Assembly (NCBI GenBank): GCA_012522185.1
Contig: JAAYKY010000001.1
Span: 1-64,000, forward strand
Origin: Flavobacteriaceae bacterium
GTDB taxonomy: Bacteria > Bacteroidota > Bacteroidia > Flavobacteriales > Weeksellaceae
DNA length: 64,000 bases
Direction: 5' to 3'
In this document: positions 54,754-62,457 of the stretch, in pieces
Numbering within the stretch: the first letter of the stretch is position 1
How the letters are laid out: the number at the start of each line of letters is the position of its first letter
Notes under the pieces: model-generated
What the model saw: only the letters and a program-made list of their open reading frames with translations
Databases searched by the model: none
Told to the model about the DNA's origin: nothing
Made by a program: the position numbers and the translations under genes

Positions 54754-55611
54754 TTGAAATTCCTGACCTACATAGTTTTCTTTCTTTCGATAGGCATAAT
54801 GGCACAGTCGGCTTCTGATGTAAATCGGCTATTGGTGTTCGCTCCAGATGAAAACTCAGCGAAGTTCAACAAAATTTATACTGAGAATTTTTTCTTTGGA
54901 AATTTTGGAATTAAACCCTTAGTAAATGCCCTTCCAATCCAAAACGAAAACCTAAGAATCGTTCGGATTTCAGCCTTAAGCGATGGGAAAAGAATTCCTG
55001 ATATCATGATTTTGAATTATGACAAAGCTGGAAAGCTAACAAAGATGAAAGTTTCAGAAGAACTTTCAGGAAAAGCCATGACGGTGGATTATGTTTACCA
55101 AGAAGGATTGATTTCGCAAGAAATTTTTAGTGACGCAGAAGGAAAACGAACCAATAAATTTTATTATTCCGAAGGGAAAATGATTGTGAAGAATTTCCGC
55201 GATATGATTGATGTATTTCAGTTAAAAGGAAAAATTTTGTTCAAAGAAACTTTTCTAGACGGAAAGAAAGTCTTCAAAGATCGGATCGAAGGGAAATGCA
55301 GAATCACTCAATATTTGCAAGAAGATATCGACAAAACTTGTTACAGTAATTTTCAGGGAGAGCTTCCTTTTTCAATGGAAGAGTTTACAACGACTGAAAA
55401 CACTAAAACAAAAAAAATCACTTTGGTTCCCGAAACCAAATGGACAATAGAAAAACAAAGAAATGGAACCTACAGCATACTGAGCGGTAAATCAGAAATT
55501 TACCGCGTGGAACTGGATAAAAATACGACTGTAAAGAACTTTGAGTTTATGGGCAACAAGTCGGAAAACAAAAAGCCCGTTAAATTTTCATTTAGTTATA
55601 TTTATTATTAA
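54754..55611 (+). CDS. Unknown secreted protein inside the suf operon
   Basis: A 285-residue protein starting at TTG, with a signal peptide ([17 protein letters not shown]). The mature part is beta-rich with repeating strand pairs such as [33 protein letters not shown] and [16 protein letters not shown]. These loosely recall MORN/YwqK-like repeats. I do not recognise a family. A secreted protein makes no obvious sense in cytoplasmic Fe-S assembly. It begins 11 nt after sufA and stops 1 nt before sufB, so it is part of the same message. Confidence 0.75.
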   Translation: MKFLTYIVFFLSIGIMAQSASDVNRLLVFAPDENSAKFNKIYTENFFFGNFGIKPLVNALPIQNENLRIVRISALSDGKRIPDIMILNYDKAGKLTKMKVSEELSGKAMTVDYVYQEGLISQEIFSDAEGKRTNKFYYSEGKMIVKNFRDMIDVFQLKGKILFKETFLDGKKVFKDRIEGKCRITQYLQEDIDKTCYSNFQGELPFSMEEFTTTENTKTKKITLVPETKWTIEKQRNGTYSILSGKSEIYRVELDKNTTVKNFEFMGNKSENKKPVKFSFSYIYY

Positions 55612-55612
55612 A

Positions 55613-57070
55613 ATGAGCAATACAAAATATACAGAAGACGATTTGAGACAGGATTTGTCGAGCCGAAAAGAATATGAATTTGGCTTTACAACCGATGTGG
55701 AATATGAAGAATTTCCCGTTGGCCTCAATGAAAATATCATTCGAGAAATCTCAAAACGTAAAGAAGAACCGGAATGGATGACCGAATGGCGCTTAGAAGC
55801 TTTTCGTGAATGGCAAAAAATGACCGAACCGGAATGGGCCAATGTTCATTATGAAAAACCAAACTTTCAGGACATTACCTATTATGCCGCTCCGAAAAAG
55901 AAACCGGAATTAGAAAGTTTAGACGAAGTGGATCCGGAATTGTTGAAAACCTTCGAGAAATTGGGGATTTCCATCGACGAACAAAAACGTCTGACAGGCG
56001 TTGCTGTGGACGTCGTAATGGACTCTGTGTCCGTCGCAACAACTTTCAAAGATACTTTGAACGAATTGGGAATTATTTTCTGTTCGATTTCCGAAGCAAT
56101 CAAAGAACACCCCGAATTGGTGAGAAAATACATCGGAAAAGTAGTTCCAAGAACCGATAATTTCTATGCGGCGTTGAACTCGGCAGTATTTTCAGACGGT
56201 TCATTTTGTTATATCCCAAAAGGCGTTCGCTGCCCGATGGAACTTTCAACTTACTTCCGTATCAACCAAGCCGGAACCGGTCAGTTCGAAAGAACTTTAT
56301 TGATTGCCGACGAAGGTTCTTATGTTTCTTATTTGGAAGGATGTACCGCACCGATGCGTGATGAAAATCAATTGCACGCTGCAGTTGTGGAACTAATCGC
56401 TATGGATGACGCCGAAATCAAATATTCGACAGTTCAGAACTGGTACCCCGGAAACGAAGAAGGAAAAGGGGGCGTTTTCAACTTTGTAACCAAAAGAGGA
56501 GTTGCAGAGAAAAACGCCAAGATTTCTTGGACACAAGTAGAAACAGGTTCGGCCGTTACTTGGAAATACCCGAGCTGTATTTTGAAAGGTGATAATTCCG
56601 TAGGAGAATTTTATTCGATTGCGGTTACCAATAATTATCAGCAAGCCGATACCGGAACCAAGATGATTCACATCGGGAAAAACACCAAATCGACGATTAT
56701 TTCCAAAGGAATTTCAGCCGGGAAATCCCAAAATAGTTATCGAGGACTTGTAAAGGTAAATGCAGGTGCAGAAGGAGCAAGGAATTTCTCGCAGTGTGAT
56801 TCACTTTTGATGGGGAATGAATGTGGAGCCCACACTTTCCCATACATCGAAATCAAAAACAAAACCGCTCAATTGGAACACGAAGCAACGACTTCGAAAA
56901 TCGGAGAAGACCAGTTGTTTTATTGTAACCAAAGAGGAATTGATACCGAGAAAGCGATTGCTTTGATTGTAAACGGATTTAGCCGCGAAGTGCTTGATAA
57001 ATTGCCAATGGAATTCGCCGTAGAAGCCAAGAAACTTTTGGAGATTTCGCTGGAAGGATCCGTGGGGTAA
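55613..57070 (+). CDS. sufB: Fe-S cluster scaffold subunit SufB
   Basis: This 485-residue SufBCD subunit shows the family landmarks: RSDNFYA-like [39 protein letters not shown] (with the persulfide-accepting cysteine region) and [11 protein letters not shown] near the end. The start at 55613 ([11 protein letters not shown]) is preferred, because an in-frame extension would overlap the preceding gene. It assembles clusters with SufC and SufD, encoded downstream beyond an inserted gene. Confidence 0.96.
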   Translation: MSNTKYTEDDLRQDLSSRKEYEFGFTTDVEYEEFPVGLNENIIREISKRKEEPEWMTEWRLEAFREWQKMTEPEWANVHYEKPNFQDITYYAAPKKKPELESLDEVDPELLKTFEKLGISIDEQKRLTGVAVDVVMDSVSVATTFKDTLNELGIIFCSISEAIKEHPELVRKYIGKVVPRTDNFYAALNSAVFSDGSFCYIPKGVRCPMELSTYFRINQAGTGQFERTLLIADEGSYVSYLEGCTAPMRDENQLHAAVVELIAMDDAEIKYSTVQNWYPGNEEGKGGVFNFVTKRGVAEKNAKISWTQVETGSAVTWKYPSCILKGDNSVGEFYSIAVTNNYQQADTGTKMIHIGKNTKSTIISKGISAGKSQNSYRGLVKVNAGAEGARNFSQCDSLLMGNECGAHTFPYIEIKNKTAQLEHEATTSKIGEDQLFYCNQRGIDTEKAIALIVNGFSREVLDKLPMEFAVEAKKLLEISLEGSVG

Positions 57071-57073
57071 GTT

Positions 57074-57106
57074 AAGTTTAATGTTCAAGGTTTAATGTTT
57101 AAAGTT
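57074..57106 (+). repeat. AT-rich repeat block 5' of the four-helix-bundle gene
   Basis: The block is built from GTTTAA/GTTCAA words (AAGTTTAATG, TTCAAGGTTTAATG). Its end GTTTAAAGTT (57097-57106) is exactly inverted at 57512-57521, downstream of the gene. Confidence 0.6.
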
Positions 57107-57113
57107 AGAGCTT

Positions 57114-57494
57114 ATGGCAACAATTGAAAGATTTGAAGATTTAGAAATATGGCAATCAGCTCGTATTATTTCGAAGAAAATTCATCTTTTGTCTCTCGAA
57201 ACAGAACTGAAAAACGACTTTGGACTTAAAAATCAGATGAAGAACTCTTCAGGTTCTGTTATGGACAACATAGCCGAAGGCTTTGAAAGAGGAGGGAATT
57301 TAGAATTCAGACAATTTCTTTCCGTAGCAAAAGCTTCGGCCGGAGAGACGAGGTCACAATTATATCGATTATGGGACTTTGATTATATTAATCAAAAGAA
57401 ATTTGAGGAGTTAAAAATCGACTTAGAAAATTTAAGTGGAAAAATTCAAAACTTTATAAAAAATTTAAATAAAAATGATTTTAAAGTAGATTAG
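57114..57494 (+). CDS. Four-helix-bundle protein (23S rRNA intervening-sequence type)
   Basis: A 126-residue helical protein. It has the TIGR02436/S23-like pattern: RFEDLEIWQSAR at the start, KNQMKNSSGSVMDNIAEGFERG in the middle, and FLSVAKASAGETRSQLYR. Such genes occur inside 23S rRNA intervening sequences and as solitary genes in Bacteroidota. The molecular function is unknown. Here it interrupts the suf operon between sufB and sufC and is flanked by inverted AT-rich repeats, as a small insertion would be. Confidence 0.9.
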   Translation: MATIERFEDLEIWQSARIISKKIHLLSLETELKNDFGLKNQMKNSSGSVMDNIAEGFERGGNLEFRQFLSVAKASAGETRSQLYRLWDFDYINQKKFEELKIDLENLSGKIQNFIKNLNKNDFKVD

Positions 57495-57536
57495 TTTAAG
57501 TAAAACCTTTAAACTTTAAACTTTAACCTTTAAACG
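57495..57536 (+). repeat. AT-rich repeat block 3' of the four-helix-bundle gene
   Basis: Tandem CTTTAAA-type words (CCTTTAAACTTTAAACTTT, AACCTTTAAAC) form the inverse of the upstream block. The exact 10-bp inverted match is 57512-57521. Confidence 0.6.
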
Positions 57537-57543
57537 TACAAAA

Positions 57544-58299
57544 ATGTTAAAAATAAATAATTTACATGCTCAAATTGAAGACGGAGCAGAAATTTTAAAG
57601 GGAATCAATCTGGAAATCAAACCGGGAGAAGTTCATGCGATCATGGGCCCGAACGGATCCGGGAAGTCGACTTTGTCATCGGTAATTGCCGGAAAAGAAG
57701 AATACGAAGTTTCTCAGGGTGAAATCAATTTTGAAAACGAAGACCTATTGGAAATGGGACCGGACGAACGTGCCCACAAAGGAATTTTCCTTTCTTTCCA
57801 ATATCCGGTGGAAATTCCGGGTGTTTCAGTAACGAATTTCATCAAAACGGCGATCAACGAAACCCGAAAAGCACAGGGATTGGAAGATATGGGCGCTTCG
57901 GAAATGTTGAAATTAATTCGTGAAAATGCCGAAAAATTAGGAATTCGTAAAGATTTCCTTTCGCGTTCACTCAACGAAGGTTTTTCGGGCGGTGAGAAAA
58001 AGCGAAACGAAATTTTCCAAATGATGATGCTCAATCCGAAACTGGCCATTCTGGACGAAACCGATTCAGGATTGGACATTGATGCACTTCGAATTGTAGC
58101 AGACGGTGTGAACGCCTTCCGCAAAGAAAACAATGCGGTACTTGTAATTACGCACTACCAAAGACTTCTGGACTATATCGTTCCGGATTTTGTTCACGTA
58201 TTGAACGACGGTAAAATCATCAAAACAGGCGATAAATCTCTGGCTTTGGAGCTCGAAGAAAGAGGTTACGACTGGGTGATTGAAGAAGCAGCGATTTAA
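57544..58299 (+). CDS. sufC: Fe-S assembly ATPase SufC
   Basis: This 251-residue ABC-type ATPase powers SufBCD. Walker A is GPNGSGKST (about 36-44), the signature is LNEGFSGGEKKRNE, Walker B is PKLAILDETDSGLD, and the switch histidine is in VITHYQR. The length is normal. It restarts the operon 49 nt after the four-helix-bundle gene. Confidence 0.97.
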   Translation: MLKINNLHAQIEDGAEILKGINLEIKPGEVHAIMGPNGSGKSTLSSVIAGKEEYEVSQGEINFENEDLLEMGPDERAHKGIFLSFQYPVEIPGVSVTNFIKTAINETRKAQGLEDMGASEMLKLIRENAEKLGIRKDFLSRSLNEGFSGGEKKRNEIFQMMMLNPKLAILDETDSGLDIDALRIVADGVNAFRKENNAVLVITHYQRLLDYIVPDFVHVLNDGKIIKTGDKSLALELEERGYDWVIEEAAI

Positions 58300-58357
58300 T
58301 TATTTTAAAAGTTAAATTATAAAATTTAAATGAATTTAGAATTGGAAAACTGAGAAA

Positions 58358-58389
58358 TCTAACTTCTAATTTCTAACTTCTAATTTCTT
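58358..58389 (+). repeat. 14-bp tandem repeat in the sufC-sufD spacer
   Basis: TCTAACTTCTAATT occurs twice without mismatch (58358-58371 and 58372-58385) with a partial third copy. It fills most of the spacer before sufD. Confidence 0.85.
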
Positions 58390-58393
58390 AAAA

Positions 58394-59716
58394 ATGATAG
58401 ATTTAAAAGAAAATTTGGTTTCAAGACATTTGGTTTTCAATGAGAAAAATCCAAAAAATAAATGGATAGACGACCTGCGCCATGAAGCCATTGAAATATT
58501 CGGGAAAAACGGTTTCCCAACCAAAAAAGAAGAAGAATGGAAATACACCAATCTGGCACCTTTACTGAAAGCCGATTATAAATTATTTCCGGAATCCGAA
58601 GAAATTTCCATCGGTTACCAAGATGTAAAAAAGTATTTCATCCACGATATGGATACCTACAACATCGTGTTCGTAAATGGAGTTTACAGCAGTTATTTGT
58701 CTTCGACCACACATGAAGAAGCCGATATCTGTGTGCTTTCCAGCGCGATGAACAAAATGATGCATCAACCAGTCATCGAAAATTTTTACAGCAAAATTGC
58801 ACCGAAAGATGATAGTCTTGTTTCATTGAACACCGCATTTTTCAAAGACGGAGCTTATATTTATGTGCCGGATAAAGTAATTTTGTCCAAACCGATTCAG
58901 ATAATTTTCTTCTCCACGGCTCAGGAATCCGAAGTTTTGTACCACCCGAGAAACCTGATTGTTTTGGGAAACAATTCCCAGGCACAAATCATCGAAAGAC
59001 ATCAAACCCTGAATGAAAAAGCCAATCTGACGAATTCTGTTACGGAAGTTCATGTGGGGAGAAATTCCGAACTGGATTATTATAAAATTCAAAATGATGC
59101 TGTCGAAGCTTCTTTGATTGATAATACTTACATCGAACAAGAACGTGATAGTGTGGCTTCATTTCAGACATTTTCCTTTGGTGGGAAATTGACAAGAAAC
59201 AATCTGAACTTTGTTCAAAAGGGAGAAAATTCTAATTCAATCCTAAATGGAGTTACGATTATTTCTCGAAAACAACACGTGGATCATCATACAAAAGTTG
59301 AACATAAATTTCCACATTGTGAAAGCCACGAATTGTACAAAGGGATTTTTGATGAACAATCTCACGGTGTTTTTAATGGAAAAGTTTATGTTCATCCCGA
59401 AGCACAGAAATTAAATGCTTTTCAACAAAACAACAATGTTTTATTGACCGATAAAGCATCAATTGATACCAAACCGCAGTTGGAAATTTTTGCTGACGAT
59501 GTGAAATGTTCGCACGGATGTACGGTTGGACAATTGGATGAAAGCGCATTGTTTTATATGCAACAACGTGGAATTCCAAAAAAGGAAGCCAAAGCACTTT
59601 TATTGTACGCTTTTGCTGGCGAGGTCTTGGAACACGTTCAGCTTCCGCAAATCAAAAAGCGAATTGCAAATCTCATAGCAATGAAACTCGGAGTCAATAT
59701 GGATTTCGATTTATAA
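58394..59716 (+). CDS. sufD: Fe-S cluster assembly subunit SufD
   Basis: A 440-residue SufB paralogue. Landmarks are EEEWKYTNLAPLL near residue 55, HHTKVEHKFPHCESHELYKGI (in two parts), and the C-terminal VKCSHGCTVGQLDESALFYMQQRGI. It completes SufBCD. A strong terminator follows, so sufS and sufE are not part of this unit. Confidence 0.96.
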   Translation: MIDLKENLVSRHLVFNEKNPKNKWIDDLRHEAIEIFGKNGFPTKKEEEWKYTNLAPLLKADYKLFPESEEISIGYQDVKKYFIHDMDTYNIVFVNGVYSSYLSSTTHEEADICVLSSAMNKMMHQPVIENFYSKIAPKDDSLVSLNTAFFKDGAYIYVPDKVILSKPIQIIFFSTAQESEVLYHPRNLIVLGNNSQAQIIERHQTLNEKANLTNSVTEVHVGRNSELDYYKIQNDAVEASLIDNTYIEQERDSVASFQTFSFGGKLTRNNLNFVQKGENSNSILNGVTIISRKQHVDHHTKVEHKFPHCESHELYKGIFDEQSHGVFNGKVYVHPEAQKLNAFQQNNNVLLTDKASIDTKPQLEIFADDVKCSHGCTVGQLDESALFYMQQRGIPKKEAKALLLYAFAGEVLEHVQLPQIKKRIANLIAMKLGVNMDFDL

Positions 59717-59718
59717 TA

Positions 59719-59755
59719 CCAGAAGCCTGATGAACTCATCAGGCTTCTTTTTTTA
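59719..59755 (+). terminator. Terminator after sufD
   Basis: A 13-bp perfect stem pairs AGAAGCCTGATGA (59721-59733) with TCATCAGGCTTCT (59736-59748), followed by a T-run. Confidence 0.9.
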
Positions 59756-59796
59756 CTCTCCTTATTTCGAATTTTAAATTAAACTGAAGTCCTTAT

Positions 59797-59840
59797 GTAA
59801 CATAAGTCACAGACCTAATCAAAGTTTAAGCTCAATTTTG
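59797..59840 (+). promoter_or_regulatory. Crp/Fnr-type operator and promoter, site 1
   Basis: GTAAC-ATAA-GTCAC (59797-59810) is a palindrome with one mismatch to the other two sites. CAATTTTG (59833-59840) is the -7 candidate. The distance from the palindrome centre to its last G is 36.5 nt. Confidence 0.65.
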
Positions 59841-59859
59841 TAAATTGAATTTTTGATGT

Positions 59860-60417
59860 ATGGAATGGATTTTACAACCATGGCCGTGGTACGTTTCCGG
59901 GCCACTCATCGCCATGACGATGTTTACCTTGCTTTATCTGGGCAAAAATTTTGGAATGTCTTCTAACTTACGAACGCTTTGCACCATGTGTGGAGCCGAT
60001 AAAACTTGTGAGTTTTTCTGTTTTGACTGGAAAGCCCAATCTTGGAATTTGTTGATGATGTCAGGTGCTATCATCGGCGGATTTCTTGGCGCACATTATG
60101 TGTCCGAAAATCAAGTTCCGGATTTAAATCCCAAAACAATCGAAAAACTTCATAGTCAAAACTTTTTAAGTGCCGGAGAAGCCTATGCTCCGACTGAACT
60201 TTTCGGGAATGAAGCATTTTCCGATCCCAAAGCTTTAGCGATTTTATTAATCGGTGGAATTTTGGTCGGATTTGGCGCACGTTACGCAGGTGGCTGTACT
60301 TCCGGACATTCGATTTCAGGCATCAGTAATCTCCAAATGCCATCCCTGATTGCCACCATCGGGTTTTTCATCGGTGGGCTTCTTATGATCCACCTTATTT
60401 TTCCAATTTTATTTTAA
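59860..60417 (+). CDS. YeeE/YedE-family sulfur transporter, N-terminal-type half
   Basis: This 185-residue membrane protein has hydrophobic helices near 13-28, 63-82, 125-142 and 160-183. The conserved motif GARYAGGCTSGHSISG carries the cysteine that handles thiosulfate in the related TsuA. An additional Cys-rich segment TLCTMCGADKTCEFFCF (about residues 42-58) is unusual. It pairs with the next gene as a two-part transporter for thiosulfate or sulfane sulfur. Confidence 0.88.
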   Translation: MEWILQPWPWYVSGPLIAMTMFTLLYLGKNFGMSSNLRTLCTMCGADKTCEFFCFDWKAQSWNLLMMSGAIIGGFLGAHYVSENQVPDLNPKTIEKLHSQNFLSAGEAYAPTELFGNEAFSDPKALAILLIGGILVGFGARYAGGCTSGHSISGISNLQMPSLIATIGFFIGGLLMIHLIFPILF

Positions 60418-60428
60418 TTTAATTCGAA

Positions 60429-60845
60429 ATGAAAAAAAATAGCTTGTTCCTGATTGTCGGAATTTTTTTCGGAATTTTAATGTACAAATCCGAAGCTTCT
60501 TCTTGGTTCAGAATTTATGAAATGTTCAACTTTCAGTCCATACATATGTACGGACTGATGGGTTCTGCACTTGCTGTGGGCATTATTTTGGTTCGATTTA
60601 TCAAAAGAAAAAACTTAAAAGACGTTCACGGCGAAGCCATTCAAATTCCCGATAAAGAAAAAAGCATCAAACGCTATTTGTTTGGCGGAATTTTCTTTGG
60701 TTTGGGCTGGGCTTTGGCAGGCGCTTGTCCCGGGCCGATGTTCGTGCTCACAGGTGCCGGTTATTTTCCTATCTTAGTCGTTATTTTGGGTGCTTTACTT
60801 GGCACTTGGTTCTATGGATTATTAAAAAATAAATTACCGCACTGA
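60429..60845 (+). CDS. YeeE/YedE-family half-transporter (DUF6691 type)
   Basis: This 138-residue membrane protein has about four helices and the second half's motif GLGWALAGACPGPMFVLTG, with one conserved cysteine. It starts 11 nt after the first half. Its stop overlaps the start of the regulator gene (TGATG), so transporter and regulator are made together. Confidence 0.87.
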   Translation: MKKNSLFLIVGIFFGILMYKSEASSWFRIYEMFNFQSIHMYGLMGSALAVGIILVRFIKRKNLKDVHGEAIQIPDKEKSIKRYLFGGIFFGLGWALAGACPGPMFVLTGAGYFPILVVILGALLGTWFYGLLKNKLPH

Positions 60846-61480
60846 TGGATTTAAAGGAATTACTGACCGAAACTTTTGGAGGAATTTTTGAAGCGGAACT
60901 GATTGAAGAACTTGCTCATGAAGTTCGATTGCAAAGTTTTCAGGAAGGTGAAGTCCTGATTGATTTTGACCAATACATTAAATCTATGCCTTTGTTAATG
61001 GCGGGTGCGATTAAAATTATGCGTGAAGATTTCGACTCCGGAGAATTATTATTGTACTTTCTCGAAAAGGGCGATACCTGCGCCATGACACTTGCTTGCT
61101 GTATGGGCGACAAAAAAAGTGAAATCCGCGCAATTGCCGAAAACGACGGACTCGTTGCGATGGTTCCGGTGATGAAAATGGAAGAATGGGTAGGGAAATA
61201 CCGAAGCTGGCGGGCTTTTGTTTTTGAAAGTTACAATAGCCGTTTCAATGAATTACTTTCGGCCATCGACAACATCGCCTTCAAGCATATGGATCAAAGA
61301 TTAATTGATTATTTAGAAGAAACTTCCAAAGTGAATAATTCCCAAACTATCCAGAAAACCCATCAGGAAATTGCCAACGAACTGAATAGTTCACGTGTCG
61401 TTATTTCCCGATTGCTAAAAGCATTAGAAAACGAAGGGAAAATTATTTTGAATCGGAATAATATTGAACTTCTATCCTGA
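60845..61480 (+). CDS. Crp/Fnr-family regulator of the sulfur cluster
   Basis: This 211-residue protein has a cNMP-binding-like beta-roll (about 20-120) and a C-terminal helix-turn-helix (about 165-205, with HQEIANELNSSRVVISRLLKAL). Three cysteines sit close together in the sensor roll: Cys79, Cys85 and Cys86 (GDTCAMTLACCMGD). They are not arranged as in FNR but could react with sulfide or persulfide. Its own operon and the next two transcription units carry matching palindromes, so it is the likely regulator. Confidence 0.9.
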   Translation: MDLKELLTETFGGIFEAELIEELAHEVRLQSFQEGEVLIDFDQYIKSMPLLMAGAIKIMREDFDSGELLLYFLEKGDTCAMTLACCMGDKKSEIRAIAENDGLVAMVPVMKMEEWVGKYRSWRAFVFESYNSRFNELLSAIDNIAFKHMDQRLIDYLEETSKVNNSQTIQKTHQEIANELNSSRVVISRLLKALENEGKIILNRNNIELLS

Positions 61481-61511
61481 ATGATTAACTCCTATTAATT
61501 CAAATTTCAAT

Positions 61512-61555
61512 GTAACAAAAGTTACTGCAAAGCCCGGCAGTCCTGATTAATTTTG
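61512..61555 (+). promoter_or_regulatory. Crp/Fnr-type operator and promoter, site 2
   Basis: GTAAC-AAAA-GTTAC (61512-61525) is a perfect palindrome. TAATTTTG (61548-61555) is a full -7 match. Centre-to-G distance is 36.5 nt. Confidence 0.75.
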
Positions 61556-61576
61556 CACTGAATTAGTAGAATTTAT

Positions 61577-62392
61577 ATGAATTTCGCATTGATAATTGGG
61601 CTGGTTTTAGCTGCCTTGGTCGGGATTTCGCTGGGATTAATTGGAAGCGGAGGTTCCATTCTTACCGTTCCGATTTTGGTTTATATCCTCGATGTAGATC
61701 CGGTTATGGCAACGGCTTATTCACTTTTCATCGTAGGCGTAACTTCATTGGTGGGTGGAGTTCAAAATGCCTTGCAAAAAAATGTTGATTTCAAAACGGT
61801 TTTGATTTTCGGAATTCCATCTATCCTTGCGGTTTATTTAACGCGCGCTTACCTCATTCCTTTCATTCCCGATGTGATTTTTACCGTAGGGAACTTTCAG
61901 TTTACCAAATCCATTTCATTGATGGTCCTTTTTGCAGTCGTGATGATTGCTGCTTCGGTTTCGATGATCAAACCTTGTATCAATTGCGACAAATACGAAA
62001 AAATCGAATTGAAATACAATTATCCATTAATTCTCCTCGAAGGAAGCATCGTTGGTGTTTTGACTGGTTTGGTGGGAGCCGGTGGAGGTTTTCTGATCAT
62101 TCCGGCTTTGGTGCTTTTGGCGCGCATGCCGATGAAACTTGCCGTAGGAACTTCTTTGTTTATCATCGCTGCCAAATCTTTATTGGGATTTATCGGTGAT
62201 TTACAGGGAACTGAAACCATTGATTGGACTTTGCTTTCAGGCTTTACTGCCCTTTCGGTCATTGGAATTTTCTTTGGAATTTTTCTCTCGAAAAAAATTG
62301 CCGGAACTAAATTAAAAACATTTTTTGGCTGGTTTGTACTGATTATGGGTGTCTATATTTTGGTGAAAGAATTGTTTTATAGAGCTGTGTAA
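61577..62392 (+). CDS. TauE/SafE (TSUP) family sulfite/sulfur exporter
   Basis: This 271-residue permease has about eight hydrophobic helices in two repeats, each opening with a glycine-rich motif: GISLGLIGSGGSILTVPILV (about 16-35) and GVLTGLVGAGGGFLIIPALV (about 158-177). Members move sulfite, sulfoacetate or other organosulfur compounds. It has its own promoter with operator site 2, and its stop lies inside operator site 3. Confidence 0.92.
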   Translation: MNFALIIGLVLAALVGISLGLIGSGGSILTVPILVYILDVDPVMATAYSLFIVGVTSLVGGVQNALQKNVDFKTVLIFGIPSILAVYLTRAYLIPFIPDVIFTVGNFQFTKSISLMVLFAVVMIAASVSMIKPCINCDKYEKIELKYNYPLILLEGSIVGVLTGLVGAGGGFLIIPALVLLARMPMKLAVGTSLFIIAAKSLLGFIGDLQGTETIDWTLLSGFTALSVIGIFFGIFLSKKIAGTKLKTFFGWFVLIMGVYILVKELFYRAV

Positions 62393-62432
62393 CCAAAGTT
62401 ACTGTGCAGGATGTTAGTCATTTATAAATTTG
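62389..62432 (+). promoter_or_regulatory. Crp/Fnr-type operator and promoter, site 3
   Basis: GTAAC-CAAA-GTTAC (62389-62402) is a perfect palindrome that overlaps the TSUP stop codon. TAAATTTG (62425-62432) is a full -7 match. Centre-to-G distance is again 36.5 nt. Confidence 0.75.
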
Positions 62433-62457
62433 TAGTATAATTTTAAAACCGAATAAA

